Part shown: in pieces, positions 25,067 to 34,850 of the stretch
Position numbering within the stretch: position 1 is the first letter of the stretch
Layout: each line of letters opens with the position of its first letter
Source: an uncultured Granulosicoccus sp.
GTDB lineage: Bacteria > Pseudomonadota > Gammaproteobacteria > Granulosicoccales > Granulosicoccaceae
Assembly: GCA_937991945.1 (NCBI GenBank)
Contig: CALKLO010000053.1
Coordinates: 1 to 52,759, forward strand
Reading direction: 5' to 3'
Length of the DNA: 52,759 nucleotides
Notes under the pieces: model-generated
Databases searched by the model: none
Seen by the model: only the letters and a program-made list of their open reading frames with translations
Told to the model about the DNA's origin: nothing
Program-made: the position numbers and the translations under genes

Positions 25067-26980
25067 GCGTAACTTCAATGCGCCGGTACCGGTGAGCATC
25101 AGCAGTAACCATGCAGTGATACCGCCCATCGCTTCTGCACCCACTTTAACGGCTCCGAATACCGGAAGGCGTTCCATGGCTTGAGTGTTATTTATGGGGC
25201 TTATAAGCGGGTTAGACGCACTGAAATCAGATGCGTTATCCGAAGACTCTTCCGATGAATCCGGTTGTGCGTTACCCAACTGCACAACAGGAATTTCAAA
25301 CGTAGAATTATCGTCGGTCGCCTCACTAGTTGGTTGCTCGCTATCCTCTGTGCTTTCCGTGTTTTGATAGATGAATAAATCGAAGGCGGGCAAATCAGCG
25401 CGCTTTCCGTCAGCATCCGTCACGCTCAATACTATGCCGTTTGCATTCCCGATATCACGGTTGCTCGGTGTCCCTGAGAGCACTCCAGTGTTCGAATCGA
25501 GCAACAACCAATCAGGTGTATTCGACACGCTATAAACAAGCGCTGTGTCTTCGGCATCGGTTGCGGTTGGAACGAACTGATAAAACTCACCTTCCGTCAG
25601 CTGAGTGATCGGATCTCCACTGATCGTTGGACGAATATTACGTCCAGGTACACAGTCTTCATGGTGCGGCTGAAAAGAGCGTCCCATAATTGACTGCGTG
25701 TTAACACTGGTCGGGCCATCTACTCCGCCTCTATCTGCACTGCCCCACGTGAATACGGATCCATCACTGGCTAAGGCTGCAAATGCGAATCCTGATGATG
25801 ATATAGCCACATAGTCTGCGCTCGGCTCACCGACTGCTCCTTGAGCTGTATCAGCTCCCCACGTGTACAACAAACCCGTTGATGTGATTGCTGCAAAATT
25901 GCCATGATTAGCCGTTATAGAGACATAGCCTGAATCGGTCGGTGCACCGGCACCACCCGCTAGCACATCCCCCCAGCTCACAATTGAACCATCGCTGTGC
26001 AAAGCGGTGAAGGCTCGCTGATTACCCAGGACAGACACATATCCTGAACCCGTTGGAGCGCCGCTTCCGCCTAACGCTTCAGCTCCCCAAGTGAACACGG
26101 ATCCATCTTCCGTTAAAGCCGCGAAAGCATGGTCTGTTGAGGCCAATGATTGATAGTGCCCCTCAATCGGCGCACCGACACCTCCACTCATCGCATCCCC
26201 CCATGCTGTTATTTGTCCGCTCTCATGCACAGCCGCGAAAGCTGCCGTATTGGAGTAAATGCGTTGATAGCCTGAATCTGTTGGAGCACCTGTACCTGCG
26301 TACTGAGTATCTCCCCAAGCACTGATATGTCCGGTGTCGCTAATCGCTGCAAACGCATGTTTAGTCGATGCAATGGCAACATAGCCACTATCAACAGGGC
26401 CACCCCTAGCGCCAGATAATGCACGTCCCCATGTGTGAACGGTACCATCGAGAGTTAAGGCTGCAAAGGCAGAACTATTTGCGCTGATACGTTCATAGTT
26501 GTTACCTGTTGGTGCGATACCACCACCGTAACGAAGATCACCCCAACTGTGAATACTGCCATCTTCGTGCAATGCGGCAAATGCTCGGACAGTGGACGCC
26601 AAGCTGGTAAAACCTGCCTCGGTAGGAGCGCCAGTGCCACCTGCACTCACAGACCCCCACGCGCTGATAGCTCCACTTTGTTTGAGTGCTGCAAACGCAA
26701 ACCAATTACCAGCAACAACGGTATAGTTGGAATCAGTTGGGGCATCGGAGCCGCCGATACCGTCTTTACCCCAAGCCTCTATGGATCCGTCTTCGAGTAA
26801 AGCAACAAATGCAGACGTATTTGGAAGCGTAGGCGCATTATAAAAGCCGCCATAATATCCATAGGCACCACCCACATCGAGTGGGCAGTCATAAGCCAGT
26901 GCAGATTGAGTGTCTAACAACCCAGTAGCCGCTAACACCAATGCCATGCACGTGTGTCTGAGTAGAATTGTGTGTTGCAA
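25043..26980 (-). CDS. Secreted RCC1-like repeat protein with putative Ig-like domain and C-terminal sorting-like tail
   Basis: A 645-residue protein: signal peptide (about 1-29), ten RCC1-like repeats of 38 residues (59-436, each with DGSIxxWG and GAPTxSGY), a cadherin/He_PIG-like domain (about 450-540, containing WLLLDSNTGVLSGTPSNRD), a Ser/Glu-rich linker (541-605), and a tail with GG at 619-620, a hydrophobic stretch and basic residues (LRLRHRKFL). The tail resembles GlyGly-CTERM sorting signals cut by rhombosortase. The start is TTG at 26980; an ATG at 26947 is the alternative. A surface-exposed beta-propeller is likely; partner unknown. Confidence 0.75.
   Translation of the reverse strand: MQHTILLRHTCMALVLAATGLLDTQSALAYDCPLDVGGAYGYYGGFYNAPTLPNTSAFVALLEDGSIEAWGKDGIGGSDAPTDSNYTVVAGNWFAFAALKQSGAISAWGSVSAGGTGAPTEAGFTSLASTVRAFAALHEDGSIHSWGDLRYGGGIAPTGNNYERISANSSAFAALTLDGTVHTWGRALSGARGGPVDSGYVAIASTKHAFAAISDTGHISAWGDTQYAGTGAPTDSGYQRIYSNTAAFAAVHESGQITAWGDAMSGGVGAPIEGHYQSLASTDHAFAALTEDGSVFTWGAEALGGSGAPTGSGYVSVLGNQRAFTALHSDGSIVSWGDVLAGGAGAPTDSGYVSITANHGNFAAITSTGLLYTWGADTAQGAVGEPSADYVAISSSGFAFAALASDGSVFTWGSADRGGVDGPTSVNTQSIMGRSFQPHHEDCVPGRNIRPTISGDPITQLTEGEFYQFVPTATDAEDTALVYSVSNTPDWLLLDSNTGVLSGTPSNRDIGNANGIVLSVTDADGKRADLPAFDLFIYQNTESTEDSEQPTSEATDDNSTFEIPVVQLGNAQPDSSEESSDNASDFSASNPLISPINNTQAMERLPVFGAVKVGAEAMGGITAWLLLMLTGTGALKLRLRHRKFL
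25673..26806 (-). repeat. Ten tandem coding repeats of 114 bases (38 residues)
   Basis: Residues 59-436 of the RCC1-like protein split into nine units of exactly 38 residues and one of 36. Fixed positions include AAxxxxG, the WG pair and GAPTxSGY. DNA copies differ, so the array is old rather than recently amplified. Confidence 0.85.
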
Positions 26981-27110
26981 AAACTGTATTGCCTGCGCGT
27001 TGAATACGCGAGAGACAATTCAAATACTGAGCCACTACACGTGGCTCAATACTCATCACGGTGACGTGATACCTGACGAATAAACGTAAACGAATTCAAT
27101 CAGGAATTAA

Positions 27111-27149
27111 AGTGCCGCAGCGCTAAACAAATGGTTAGGGTGCGGCACT
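27111..27149 (-). terminator. Terminator of the Thr-Glu repeat lipoprotein gene
   Basis: AGTGCCGCA (27111-27119) pairs with TGCGGCACT (27141-27149), with inner CTAA/TTAG pairing. Read on the minus strand it lies 15 bases after the stop and runs into TTTAATTCC. Confidence 0.6.
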
Positions 27150-27163
27150 ATACTTCTTATCGC

Positions 27164-28021
27164 CTAGCGCGTTAATAAAGACGCAATAGTTGCATTGTCA
27201 GCTTCAGCATCAGTCTGACCAAGGAATACCAATTGCGTTGTACTGCCTGGTAAGAACGCAATGCTTCCGTCGTAGCTGTTTCCATTCCATGTGAATGTCA
27301 ACGTAGACACATCGTCGCCTACAGCAGCAATAGAGCCTGCAATAGCCGGTGTAAATGTGCCTTCAATACCATCCGTTATAACCGCGGTTCGACCCGATAC
27401 TGTAGTACCAGCAAACGTCACCTCTGTCAGAAGCGTATTGCAACCCATCGTGCCTTCTTCATCATTGCAGAATTGATAACGACCAGACCAACTGCCTGCC
27501 ACCGAATTAGGTGTGGCAGCCGCTAATGCACCGTCTCCTGCAGCAGTTAAGTTCACAGCAGCACCCGATAGACTCTCAATGGTTTGCCCATCAACAATGT
27601 TCAGATTGAAAGCAGTTGCTGCAAGTGTCGGTGCATTAGCCGCTAACTGGCCTGGACCAAAAACACCTTGATTTGCCGGATCGTTGCTCGCATGGAAGTG
27701 GCTTCTGAGGGTTCCAGCAAACGTGCTGCCAGCACCAATATTGCCGAACAATGAATTAGCTGTGCCATCAGCCGCTAATGCTAAGCCTGAGAGCGTGTTG
27801 TCAGCACCCAGTACATAAACACCATTACCGGAACCGAAATCACCAATGTAGGCACCCGCACGTACACCATCACCCGTTTCGGTCTCAGTTTCAGTCTCCG
27901 TTTCTGTCTCGGTCTCCGTATCTGTCGTGTTATCGACAGGGTCAGGAGTCGTACCTGAACCACCGTCAGAGCACGAGGCCAGTAGAGTGACAGTTGCAAC
28001 AGCGAATATTCGTTTAATCAT
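27164..28021 (-). CDS. Outer-membrane-type lipoprotein with Thr-Glu repeat linker
   Basis: A 285-residue protein with lipobox LASC (Cys17), a Thr-Glu dipeptide repeat at residues 35-49, and a beta-rich body with two Cys (QFCNDEEGTMGCN). Residues after Cys17 are SDGG; the Asp at +3 rather than +2 does not force inner-membrane retention. I do not recognise the body as a named family. The Thr-Glu stretch is a spacer that could lift the domain away from the membrane. It lies between the RCC1-like protein and the kinase, all on the minus strand, but gaps of 183 and 35 bases leave operon structure open. Confidence 0.72.
   Translation of the reverse strand: MIKRIFAVATVTLLASCSDGGSGTTPDPVDNTTDTETETETETETETETGDGVRAGAYIGDFGSGNGVYVLGADNTLSGLALAADGTANSLFGNIGAGSTFAGTLRSHFHASNDPANQGVFGPGQLAANAPTLAATAFNLNIVDGQTIESLSGAAVNLTAAGDGALAAATPNSVAGSWSGRYQFCNDEEGTMGCNTLLTEVTFAGTTVSGRTAVITDGIEGTFTPAIAGSIAAVGDDVSTLTFTWNGNSYDGSIAFLPGSTTQLVFLGQTDAEADNATIASLLTR
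27875..27919 (-). repeat. Short repeat coding for (Thr-Glu)7-Thr
   Basis: Seven Thr-Glu pairs coded by mixed synonymous codons (ACN with GAA or GAG), so the DNA is only an imperfect 6-base repeat. Replication slippage could change the linker length. Confidence 0.7.
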
Positions 28022-28056
28022 GATCTATTTTTCCGATGGTTGTTATTTAACAGCGG

Positions 28057-29997
28057 TTACCATTCTATGCGCGACCATTGTCGTCCTACTCGTTTACTGG
28101 TCAGTCTACGCTCACGATACGCATCTGAAGGTGTTGCCAAATCCCCGTTCGTCCGGACCATCCTGTCAATGCGCAGAACAGCACTGATGGATTTGTCAGC
28201 GTTGTTTAGTCTAATTCCATGAATCGATAAATCCAGCTTGGCAAACTTGGCCATAAGCTGTGTGAAAAGTGCGTTTTGAATCGATGAAATCGTCAATAGG
28301 TTTACCGCGTCTACATTCTTATTTTGAATGGCTCTTCGTAGTGAGTCAAATTGCGCTATCACCTCATCGAAATCCTGATCACTAACCGGTGCCCGAGAGA
28401 GCTCTAAAGCAATGCGCAGTCGAGCTCTAAGTTGGATTAATCGCTCGTCTTGGCTGTTGAGAAGAGACGCTTTGTCCAGTGATGCCTCCGCTACATCAAA
28501 ATCTCCCTGCGCCAATGATTTACTCGCCGAATCTAGATGCCGCGTCAAACTACGTCGCTGTTCAAGCTCCCGTGCTTGCTTGGCAGCGGCCGCAGCTTTT
28601 AATGTCGCTTCTCGCGCAGCGTCAGCTTCGGCCTGCTGTTGTTTTTGCGCCTCTTGAGCATCTTCACGCTCTTGCAGTCGAAGCTGCTCTTGTGCCAGCT
28701 CTGCAGCCAGCGCTTTGGCTTGTCCGCGAGCTTCTTCTAGCTCAGACATAAGCACAGCGTTCTCGCCCGCTGTTGCATTAGGATCGACGTTTGTCGCAGG
28801 TGTCGCCACCTCCGAACCAGAGCCATCAGACAAGAACTCCTGAATTAGGGGCAATCGAAAATTGCCGCCAGACAGAAAGAACCCTGCGCCTGCCGTTGCC
28901 ACAGAACCTGCAATCAGCAATAGAATTGTTTTCCACCACTTCGAACCTGCTTTTACACGTCGCTTTGCGCGTGCAGCTTGAATCTCCTTTGGTGCAGGTT
29001 GATCCTCCATCGAGAATTCGTTGTCGACAGCATCGATGTCGTTTAAGGATGTTTCAGCGCTCGCTATCTCTGAGCTTTCAACCTTGCGCGTTGCCCCTTG
29101 TGCACTGGGGATTCTCAACAAGGCTTCCAGCCAGACAGATAAAGACTGAGGTCGTTCTGATATACGAAATTGCAGTGCCCAATCGATAGCCGATAAAAAC
29201 GTAGGTGAATACTGACCTTGCCCAACCATGCGAGCTTTGAGTAGCGGATCTTGTCCGCCATTCAACATTGCCGAGCCTCGCTTCGCACTGTCCACAGGCT
29301 CGAGACCTGTTACCGCAAAATACAACACTGCTCCTAACGCATAGATGTCCGTCCAAGGGCCTTGCTCTCGTTCGCTACCCCCGCTGTATTGTTCCAAAGG
29401 CGCGTAACCTGCAGAAACCAATGCCGTCAATGGTTCTGTATGCGCAGAATGAGAGCTTCTGGCTGAACCAAAATCGAGCAGTACCGGCGTACCATCTGTT
29501 CGCACTAAAATATTGGCAGGCTTGATATCTCTGTGTATGAAACCCGATTTATGTACCTGTGCTAAACCATCAGCTATCGGTACTAATAGGGTTTTTAGTG
29601 CAGATTCCCGTCGGTTCTGATCATTTTGCAAATGTTCACGAAAATCGATGCCTTCTTCAAACTCCATAACAATATAGGCGGTGTTATTGAGCTCGAACAC
29701 CGACATAACACGCACTATATTAGGATGTTTAAAACGCACCAAGTTGCGGGCTTCTGAGATAAAGCGCTGCACACCCTCGCCAGCCTTGGCTTTTTCAGCG
29801 GCTGGATCGACCTGAGTCTGGTAACTGCCCGCAGAATCTAGGACGCGGTATTCCTTGATAGCCACTTGGTGGTCAAGGTTGGTGTCTGTCGCTAGGTAGA
29901 TAACACCAAATCCGCCACGACCCAGCACACGCTCAATTCTGTACCAATTGAGCATCTCGCCGTGACTGAGCAGAGGATGCGGGGCTGTGTTGTCCAT
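28057..29997 (-). CDS. Membrane Ser/Thr protein kinase (PknB/Stk type)
   Basis: A 646-residue protein. The kinase domain (about 20-295) has the glycine loop GRGGFGVIYLA, Lys48 in VAIKEY, catalytic loop HRDIKPANIL, DFGSARS, and the bacterial GYAPLEQY activation-segment end, so it should be active. A single membrane helix (about 356-376, TILLLIAGSVATAGAGFFL) separates it from a long Ala/Gln/Glu coiled coil (about 410-490) and a helical C-terminal region. It has no PASTA repeats. The outer part may sense the envelope. It is divergent from GAPDH with about 200 bases between. Confidence 0.86.
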   Translation of the reverse strand: MDNTAPHPLLSHGEMLNWYRIERVLGRGGFGVIYLATDTNLDHQVAIKEYRVLDSAGSYQTQVDPAAEKAKAGEGVQRFISEARNLVRFKHPNIVRVMSVFELNNTAYIVMEFEEGIDFREHLQNDQNRRESALKTLLVPIADGLAQVHKSGFIHRDIKPANILVRTDGTPVLLDFGSARSSHSAHTEPLTALVSAGYAPLEQYSGGSEREQGPWTDIYALGAVLYFAVTGLEPVDSAKRGSAMLNGGQDPLLKARMVGQGQYSPTFLSAIDWALQFRISERPQSLSVWLEALLRIPSAQGATRKVESSEIASAETSLNDIDAVDNEFSMEDQPAPKEIQAARAKRRVKAGSKWWKTILLLIAGSVATAGAGFFLSGGNFRLPLIQEFLSDGSGSEVATPATNVDPNATAGENAVLMSELEEARGQAKALAAELAQEQLRLQEREDAQEAQKQQQAEADAAREATLKAAAAAKQARELEQRRSLTRHLDSASKSLAQGDFDVAEASLDKASLLNSQDERLIQLRARLRIALELSRAPVSDQDFDEVIAQFDSLRRAIQNKNVDAVNLLTISSIQNALFTQLMAKFAKLDLSIHGIRLNNADKSISAVLRIDRMVRTNGDLATPSDAYRERRLTSKRVGRQWSRIEW

Positions 29998-30204
29998 TCG
30001 CTAAGGCATCATGCCCGTTTATGGTGATGCCCGAATTCTACGCGGTTTGTGTCACAAATTCATAACTGACGCAGCATGTTGGTGCAATAATAGTATGTAT
30101 TCTTGGCATATGTGAGCTACAGCCAGTAAGCTCTCGCCCGATACCTGCAGTACAACTCTAATTTCTCAAATAGCTAGACGCTTGCCAAAACGGGACAACC
30201 ATTA

Positions 30205-31647
30205 GTGACTAATACTCAGACCTACCTCGAAAACTATATTGAAGAACAAGGACTGGCGGAGCAAATGATTCCGGCAGTGGGGTCCCTGTATCGCAACCGT
30301 GGTGTCATTGTGACGGTGTTTGGCCGTAAATTGATGAATGGCTCCACCATTGACATCGTCAAAGCCCACCAGCAAGCCTTGCAAGTGGTCGGTGAGCGCG
30401 TGTCGGTTGTCGATACCAGTGCAGTACTAAAAGCTATCGAGGAGATTAGTCCGGGTAGCTCGCGAATCGACATTGGTAAGCTTGCCTATCGCGCCAGAGT
30501 CGAAAAAGTCAGTGAAGACGCGGCAGCGTTAAAAGCGTTTGTACAAACAGCGTTAAGTAACGTGCCTGACTCACCGTCAGTGCTTGCCGAACCCCGCGAT
30601 GTCGTGCTCTATGGCTTTGGCCGAATTGGACGCATCCTGGCTCGACTACTCATCGAAAGAACCACCTCCAATAACCCACTGCGACTCCGAGCTATTGTTG
30701 TTCGTGGTGGCAAGACAGGCGACTTGCGTAAGCGCGCCAGCTTACTGCGAAGAGATTCAATTCACGGCCCCTTTAACGGGCACATAACCGTAGACGAAGA
30801 GCAAAGCGCTATTATCGCTAACGGTAACTTCATTAAAGTTATCTATGCCAATCAGCCAGAAGATATCGACTACACCGAATACGGCATTCAAAACGCACTC
30901 ATCGTCGATAACACCGGCGTATTCAAAGACGAAGAGAGCCTCGGGCGGCACTTAGTGCCTAAAGGCGCATCCAAGGTATTACTCACCGCTCCTGCTGGTG
31001 GCAACATCAAGAACATTGTTTACGGCGTAAACGATGACATGATCGATGACAGTGACAAAATCATCTGTGCAGCTAGCTGTACGACCAATGCCATAACACC
31101 GGTATTAAAAGTCATTAATGATCGATTTGGCGTACTCAACGGACACGTCGAAACCGTTCACTCATACACTAACGATCAAAACCTGATTGATAACTACCAT
31201 TCAGCCGATCGTCGCGGACGAAGTGCTCCATTGAATATGGTGTTGACCTCAACAGGTGCTGCGAAAGCCGTCGCTAAAGCGTTACCTGAAATGGCTGGCA
31301 AACTGACCGGTAACGCTATCCGAGTGCCAACGCCTAATGTATCAATGGCTGTATGCAATCTGAATCTGGAAAAACAAACAACGCGTGACGAGCTCAATGA
31401 TTTCGTCCGCGAGATGGCTTTCAACTCAGAGCTGCACCAACAGATAAGCTATTCCTACAGTACCGAAGTGGTATCAACAGATTTTGTTGGTACACCTGAG
31501 CCTGCCATCTTTGATTCGGTTGCCACCATCGTTGAAGGCAATCGTTGCGTACTGTACGTCTGGTACGACAATGAGTTTGGTTACAGCACACAGGTGCTGC
31601 GCGTAATGCAGCATATGGTTGGGCTCAACATTGTAAATGTGCCCTAG
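30205..31647 (+). CDS. gap: Glyceraldehyde-3-phosphate dehydrogenase, long form
   Basis: A 480-residue GAPDH with about 125 extra N-terminal residues, as in the long Gap enzymes of several gammaproteobacteria. The NAD fold starts at VVLYGFGRIGRILARLL, the catalytic Cys is in CAASCTTNAITP, and the C-terminal WYDNEFGYS is intact. The start is GTG. It interconverts glyceraldehyde-3-phosphate and 1,3-bisphosphoglycerate; long forms are often gluconeogenic, which would fit a genome living on acids. It stands alone with its own terminator. Confidence 0.9.
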   Translation: MTNTQTYLENYIEEQGLAEQMIPAVGSLYRNRGVIVTVFGRKLMNGSTIDIVKAHQQALQVVGERVSVVDTSAVLKAIEEISPGSSRIDIGKLAYRARVEKVSEDAAALKAFVQTALSNVPDSPSVLAEPRDVVLYGFGRIGRILARLLIERTTSNNPLRLRAIVVRGGKTGDLRKRASLLRRDSIHGPFNGHITVDEEQSAIIANGNFIKVIYANQPEDIDYTEYGIQNALIVDNTGVFKDEESLGRHLVPKGASKVLLTAPAGGNIKNIVYGVNDDMIDDSDKIICAASCTTNAITPVLKVINDRFGVLNGHVETVHSYTNDQNLIDNYHSADRRGRSAPLNMVLTSTGAAKAVAKALPEMAGKLTGNAIRVPTPNVSMAVCNLNLEKQTTRDELNDFVREMAFNSELHQQISYSYSTEVVSTDFVGTPEPAIFDSVATIVEGNRCVLYVWYDNEFGYSTQVLRVMQHMVGLNIVNVP

Positions 31648-31673
31648 CGCTTAAAAAGCTAACTAGCCATATC

Positions 31674-31713
31674 AACGCCCGCCTCAGTCATCAAGATGAG
31701 GTGGGCGTTTTTC
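31674..31713 (+). terminator. Intrinsic terminator of the GAPDH gene
   Basis: AACGCCCGCCTC (31674-31685) pairs with GAGGTGGGCGTT (31698-31709) and runs directly into a T-tract ending TTTTTC. Confidence 0.85.
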
Positions 31714-31779
31714 GTTAGTGCATCGCTTACTTACGTTTACCTCAATAGAGCTTAATTGCCATTAACGCGTGGCTTAAAC

Positions 31780-32655
31780 TTAGTGAGTCATTCCGTACAT
31801 CACATAATTGATACCAAGACGGTAAGCTGTGGCGGTATACAAAGCGCTGTACTCTTCCATATCCGCGTGTTCCCAGGCATCACCTAAATCCATATTCCAG
31901 TTGATGATGGACATCACTCTTCCATCGTCATCGAGCACGCCTCGCCACTTGGGCTGCTGACGCGACGTATTGCTCTCGTTCACAGCCGATGATTTTTCGA
32001 TGGGCAGTTCCCATGTCTCCCCAGGATTCAGGCACAAAGCCCGTAAACCAGGAATCTGGATGAACTCGTTAATTTCGAAGTGAACATTGAATATTTCATG
32101 CTCTGGCGGGATATCTACGATAGGCCTGTCTGGGAACACCTGTCCCATCCAGCTCTCAAATTGCTCCCACTGATACGAACCGTGAAAATCGTCAACCAGT
32201 AGGAACCCACCGCGCAATAAATACTCACGCAAGTTGTCCGCTTCAGGTTGTGAAAACGACGCAAAACCCGCTTCTACGACGTACAGCATGGGATAGTCGT
32301 AGATGCGTTCATCCAGTAAAAAAACAGACTGGCTGTCCGCGTTAGTGTCTAGATGGGTCAAACGCTTGAGTGCTGCAATAAAGTGCGGCTCCGACTCTGA
32401 ACAATCAGCTTGCCAATGCGGATACCCAATACGGTCACCCAAATTTTCTATGGCTGCTTGGTTGTCGTTAAATATAAGCCGAGAGAACGTAAATTCCTCG
32501 TCAGCAGGCCTATTTAACGCGCCCGGACAATCGGGCCGCTGTGGCGTACTACAAATAGCCAACTGCGCTTGTACTGCTGTCGTCGTAAACAAGCCGGCCG
32601 TTAACAGGCCGGCGACTGCAAACGCCTTACACGTATCGATTGACAATATTTTCAA
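31780..32655 (-). CDS. DUF4159 exported protein downstream of xylA
   Basis: A 291-residue protein with a signal peptide (ending TTTAVQA-Q) and the DUF4159 fold: [27 protein letters not shown] and [21 protein letters not shown]. The family resembles the glutamine-amidotransferase-like fold without obvious catalytic Cys; function is unknown. The frame opens at 32697, but a TTG at 32655 has AGGAG 4 bases before it and gives a compact signal peptide. It overlaps the xylA end by 29 bases, so translation is coupled. Its presence at the end of the xylose operon is unusual. Confidence 0.75.
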   Translation of the reverse strand: MKILSIDTCKAFAVAGLLTAGLFTTTAVQAQLAICSTPQRPDCPGALNRPADEEFTFSRLIFNDNQAAIENLGDRIGYPHWQADCSESEPHFIAALKRLTHLDTNADSQSVFLLDERIYDYPMLYVVEAGFASFSQPEADNLREYLLRGGFLLVDDFHGSYQWEQFESWMGQVFPDRPIVDIPPEHEIFNVHFEINEFIQIPGLRALCLNPGETWELPIEKSSAVNESNTSRQQPKWRGVLDDDGRVMSIINWNMDLGDAWEHADMEEYSALYTATAYRLGINYVMYGMTH

Positions 32656-33937
32656 GCTTCTCCTGCCCACCTGATATTGGTGTTGGATTGATATCATTTT
32701 TCAGAACGCGTGCCGCAATGTCATCCAAACCCAGTGACCCATCCAGCATTTGCTTAGCTTCTTTGTCATCCCAACCGGCATAACGTTCCGTTAGAGGACC
32801 CGATAAAGCACCCTCTTCGACCATTTTAGCCGCCGCTTTCAACCCTCGTGCACAACAATCCATTCCGCCGATGTGCGCTATGAGTAAGTCTGCTGGGTCG
32901 ATCGACTGACGTCTAAGCTTTGCGTCAAAGTTTGTACCGCCCGTGGTAAACCCACCGCCTTGCAAGACATGATAGTAGGCCAACGCCATTTCCGGAACGT
33001 TATTCGGAAATTGATCGGTATCCCATCCAGATTGGTAGTCGTTGCGGTTCATATCAATAGAGCCAAAGATGCCCAAGGCATTAGCCATAGCCAACTCGTG
33101 CTCAAAAGAATGCCCAGCCAAAATAGCGTGGCCCTGCTCAATGTTAACGCGCACTTCGTTCTCAAGACCGTAGCGTTTGAGAAAGCCATAGACCGTGGCA
33201 ACATCAAAATCGTACTGGTGCTTCGTAGGCTCTTGTGGTTTTGGCTCAATGAGAATGGCGCCTTCAAAACCAATTTTGTGTTTGTACTCAACCACCATAT
33301 TCAAAAATCGGCCTAGCTGATCAAGCTCTCGACGAACATCGGTGTTGAGCAATGTCTCGTAGCCTTCACGACCACCCCACAGTACGTAGTTTTCACCTTT
33401 GAGCTTATGCGTTGCATCCATGCAAGTTTTAACGGTTGCTGCGGAAAACGCGAATACATCTGGATCAGGATTCGTTGAAGCACCAGACATAAAACGCTTA
33501 TGTGAAAACAGGTTTGCTGTTCCCCACAATAATTTCAACCCCGTAGCGTCCATCTTCTCACCCAGGTAATCCGTCATGATCTCTAGATTTCGGGTGTTTT
33601 CAGCAAATGAATTGCCATCTGGACGCATGTCAAAATCGTGAAAACAAAAATACGGCACACCCAACGCGCTGAACATCTCAAAAGCCACATCGGCTTTGAG
33701 TTTAGCGTTATCGATTGACTCGCCAAACCAAGGTCTATCAAACGTTTGACCACCAAACGGATCGCCACCTGGCCAAACAAAATTATGCCAATAACACACG
33801 GCAAAACGCAGGTGATCTTCCATGCGTTTGCCAAGCACTAATTCATCGGGCTGATAGTGGCGAAATTCAAGCGGGTTAATACTATCAGCGCCGCCAAAAG
33901 GAATCTTCTCGATATCACCAAAAAAACCTGTACTCAT
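32627..33937 (-). CDS. xylA: Xylose isomerase
   Basis: A 436-residue class II xylose isomerase: [55 protein letters not shown], then [10 protein letters not shown] and [10 protein letters not shown]. Metal and substrate residues appear intact. Two positions differ from the usual form: QGHAILAGH in place of NHATLAGH, and [10 protein letters not shown] in place of SIDANRGDYQ. It converts D-xylose to D-xylulose. Upstream, between xylG and xylA, is a small hairpin (34002-34016) and a half-site similar to the ROK operator (33942-33949). Confidence 0.93.
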   Translation of the reverse strand: MSTGFFGDIEKIPFGGADSINPLEFRHYQPDELVLGKRMEDHLRFAVCYWHNFVWPGGDPFGGQTFDRPWFGESIDNAKLKADVAFEMFSALGVPYFCFHDFDMRPDGNSFAENTRNLEIMTDYLGEKMDATGLKLLWGTANLFSHKRFMSGASTNPDPDVFAFSAATVKTCMDATHKLKGENYVLWGGREGYETLLNTDVRRELDQLGRFLNMVVEYKHKIGFEGAILIEPKPQEPTKHQYDFDVATVYGFLKRYGLENEVRVNIEQGHAILAGHSFEHELAMANALGIFGSIDMNRNDYQSGWDTDQFPNNVPEMALAYYHVLQGGGFTTGGTNFDAKLRRQSIDPADLLIAHIGGMDCCARGLKAAAKMVEEGALSGPLTERYAGWDDKEAKQMLDGSLGLDDIAARVLKNDINPTPISGGQEKLENIVNRYV

Positions 33938-34019
33938 AATCTTTATTCCGTGTTACGTATTGTCGTTCAAGAAAGGTCAGCTCAAACGATAAAAATAGTG
34001 TGCTGCTAGCGGCAGCGTA

Positions 34020-34838
34020 TTACTCGGCGTCCATAGCACCAGGGCCGGGTGTTGCACCGGGCGGACATTTACCCAAAATAATCATGCCCAACACTTCGTC
34101 TTTGGTCACGGCATGGACAGGTGCAGTTCCTACCATTTGTCCATTTTTCATGACAGCAACTCTGTCTGCCAATTCGAAAACATCTTCGATGTCATGGCTG
34201 ATTAAGAAGATGCTGATACCGTCTTTTTTTAACTGTTTAATTAATTCGCCTACCTGTGCAGTTTCCTGCGGACCTAACGCGGCAGTAGGCTCATCCATAA
34301 TCAGTATTTGTGCATTGAACAAAATGGCACGAGCAATAGCGACTGATTGTCGTTGTCCACCAGAGAGCGCTTTTACCGGTTCTTTGAAACGTTGAAAGCG
34401 AGGGTTGAGTCGTCCCATTACTTCTCTGGCACGCGCCTCCATCGCAACATCGTCCAACGTTCCCCACGCGGTACGAAGCTCTCGACCTAAAAACAGATTG
34501 GCAGCTGTATCGACGTTGTCCGCCAATGCCAGTGTCTGGTATATGGTTTCAATCCCATACGCTTTGGCATCCCGCGGGTTGTTAATAGCGGCTTCCTCAC
34601 CACGGATACGAATGTTTCCCGTATCGCGTTTATAAGCACCAGACAACAACTTAATAAACGTCGATTTACCCGCGCCGTTATGCCCGAGTAAGGCGACGAC
34701 CTCACCTTGGTGCAAATCTAAAGACGCGTGGTCAACCGCATGAATGCCACCAAACGATATAGAGCAATCGGTCATCTCTACAACTTTTGAGGCAACTTGA
34801 GTATCAGCGTTTGTTGCAGTTTGTTCTTGCATGTTCAA
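34020..34838 (-). CDS. xylG: D-xylose ABC transporter ATPase, single-domain form
   Basis: A 272-residue CUT2-type ATPase: Walker [28 protein letters not shown], signature ALSGGQRQ, Walker [14 protein letters not shown]-loop LISHDI. Like the ATPase at 3823, it has one half only (E. coli XylG has two, about 513 residues). Its C-terminus is Pro/Gly-rich ([13 protein letters not shown]). It lies between the xylH permease and xylA in the minus-strand xylose operon. Confidence 0.88.
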   Translation of the reverse strand: MNMQEQTATNADTQVASKVVEMTDCSISFGGIHAVDHASLDLHQGEVVALLGHNGAGKSTFIKLLSGAYKRDTGNIRIRGEEAAINNPRDAKAYGIETIYQTLALADNVDTAANLFLGRELRTAWGTLDDVAMEARAREVMGRLNPRFQRFKEPVKALSGGQRQSVAIARAILFNAQILIMDEPTAALGPQETAQVGELIKQLKKDGISIFLISHDIEDVFELADRVAVMKNGQMVGTAPVHAVTKDEVLGMIILGKCPPGATPGPGAMDAE

Positions 34839-34850
34839 TTCTCCTGGTGA

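Noticed and set aside
25673-26806. Regular 114-base repeats as a possible CRISPR or satellite array
   Set aside because: Units are coding throughout and differ in sequence; there are no identical repeats with spacers.
27875-27919. Simple repeat as a possible phase-variation tract
   Set aside because: Units are 6 bases, so changes keep the frame; it could alter length but not switch the gene on and off.
28791-29189. Plus-strand open frame opposite the kinase
   Set aside because: Shadow of the kinase coding frame with no recognisable motifs.
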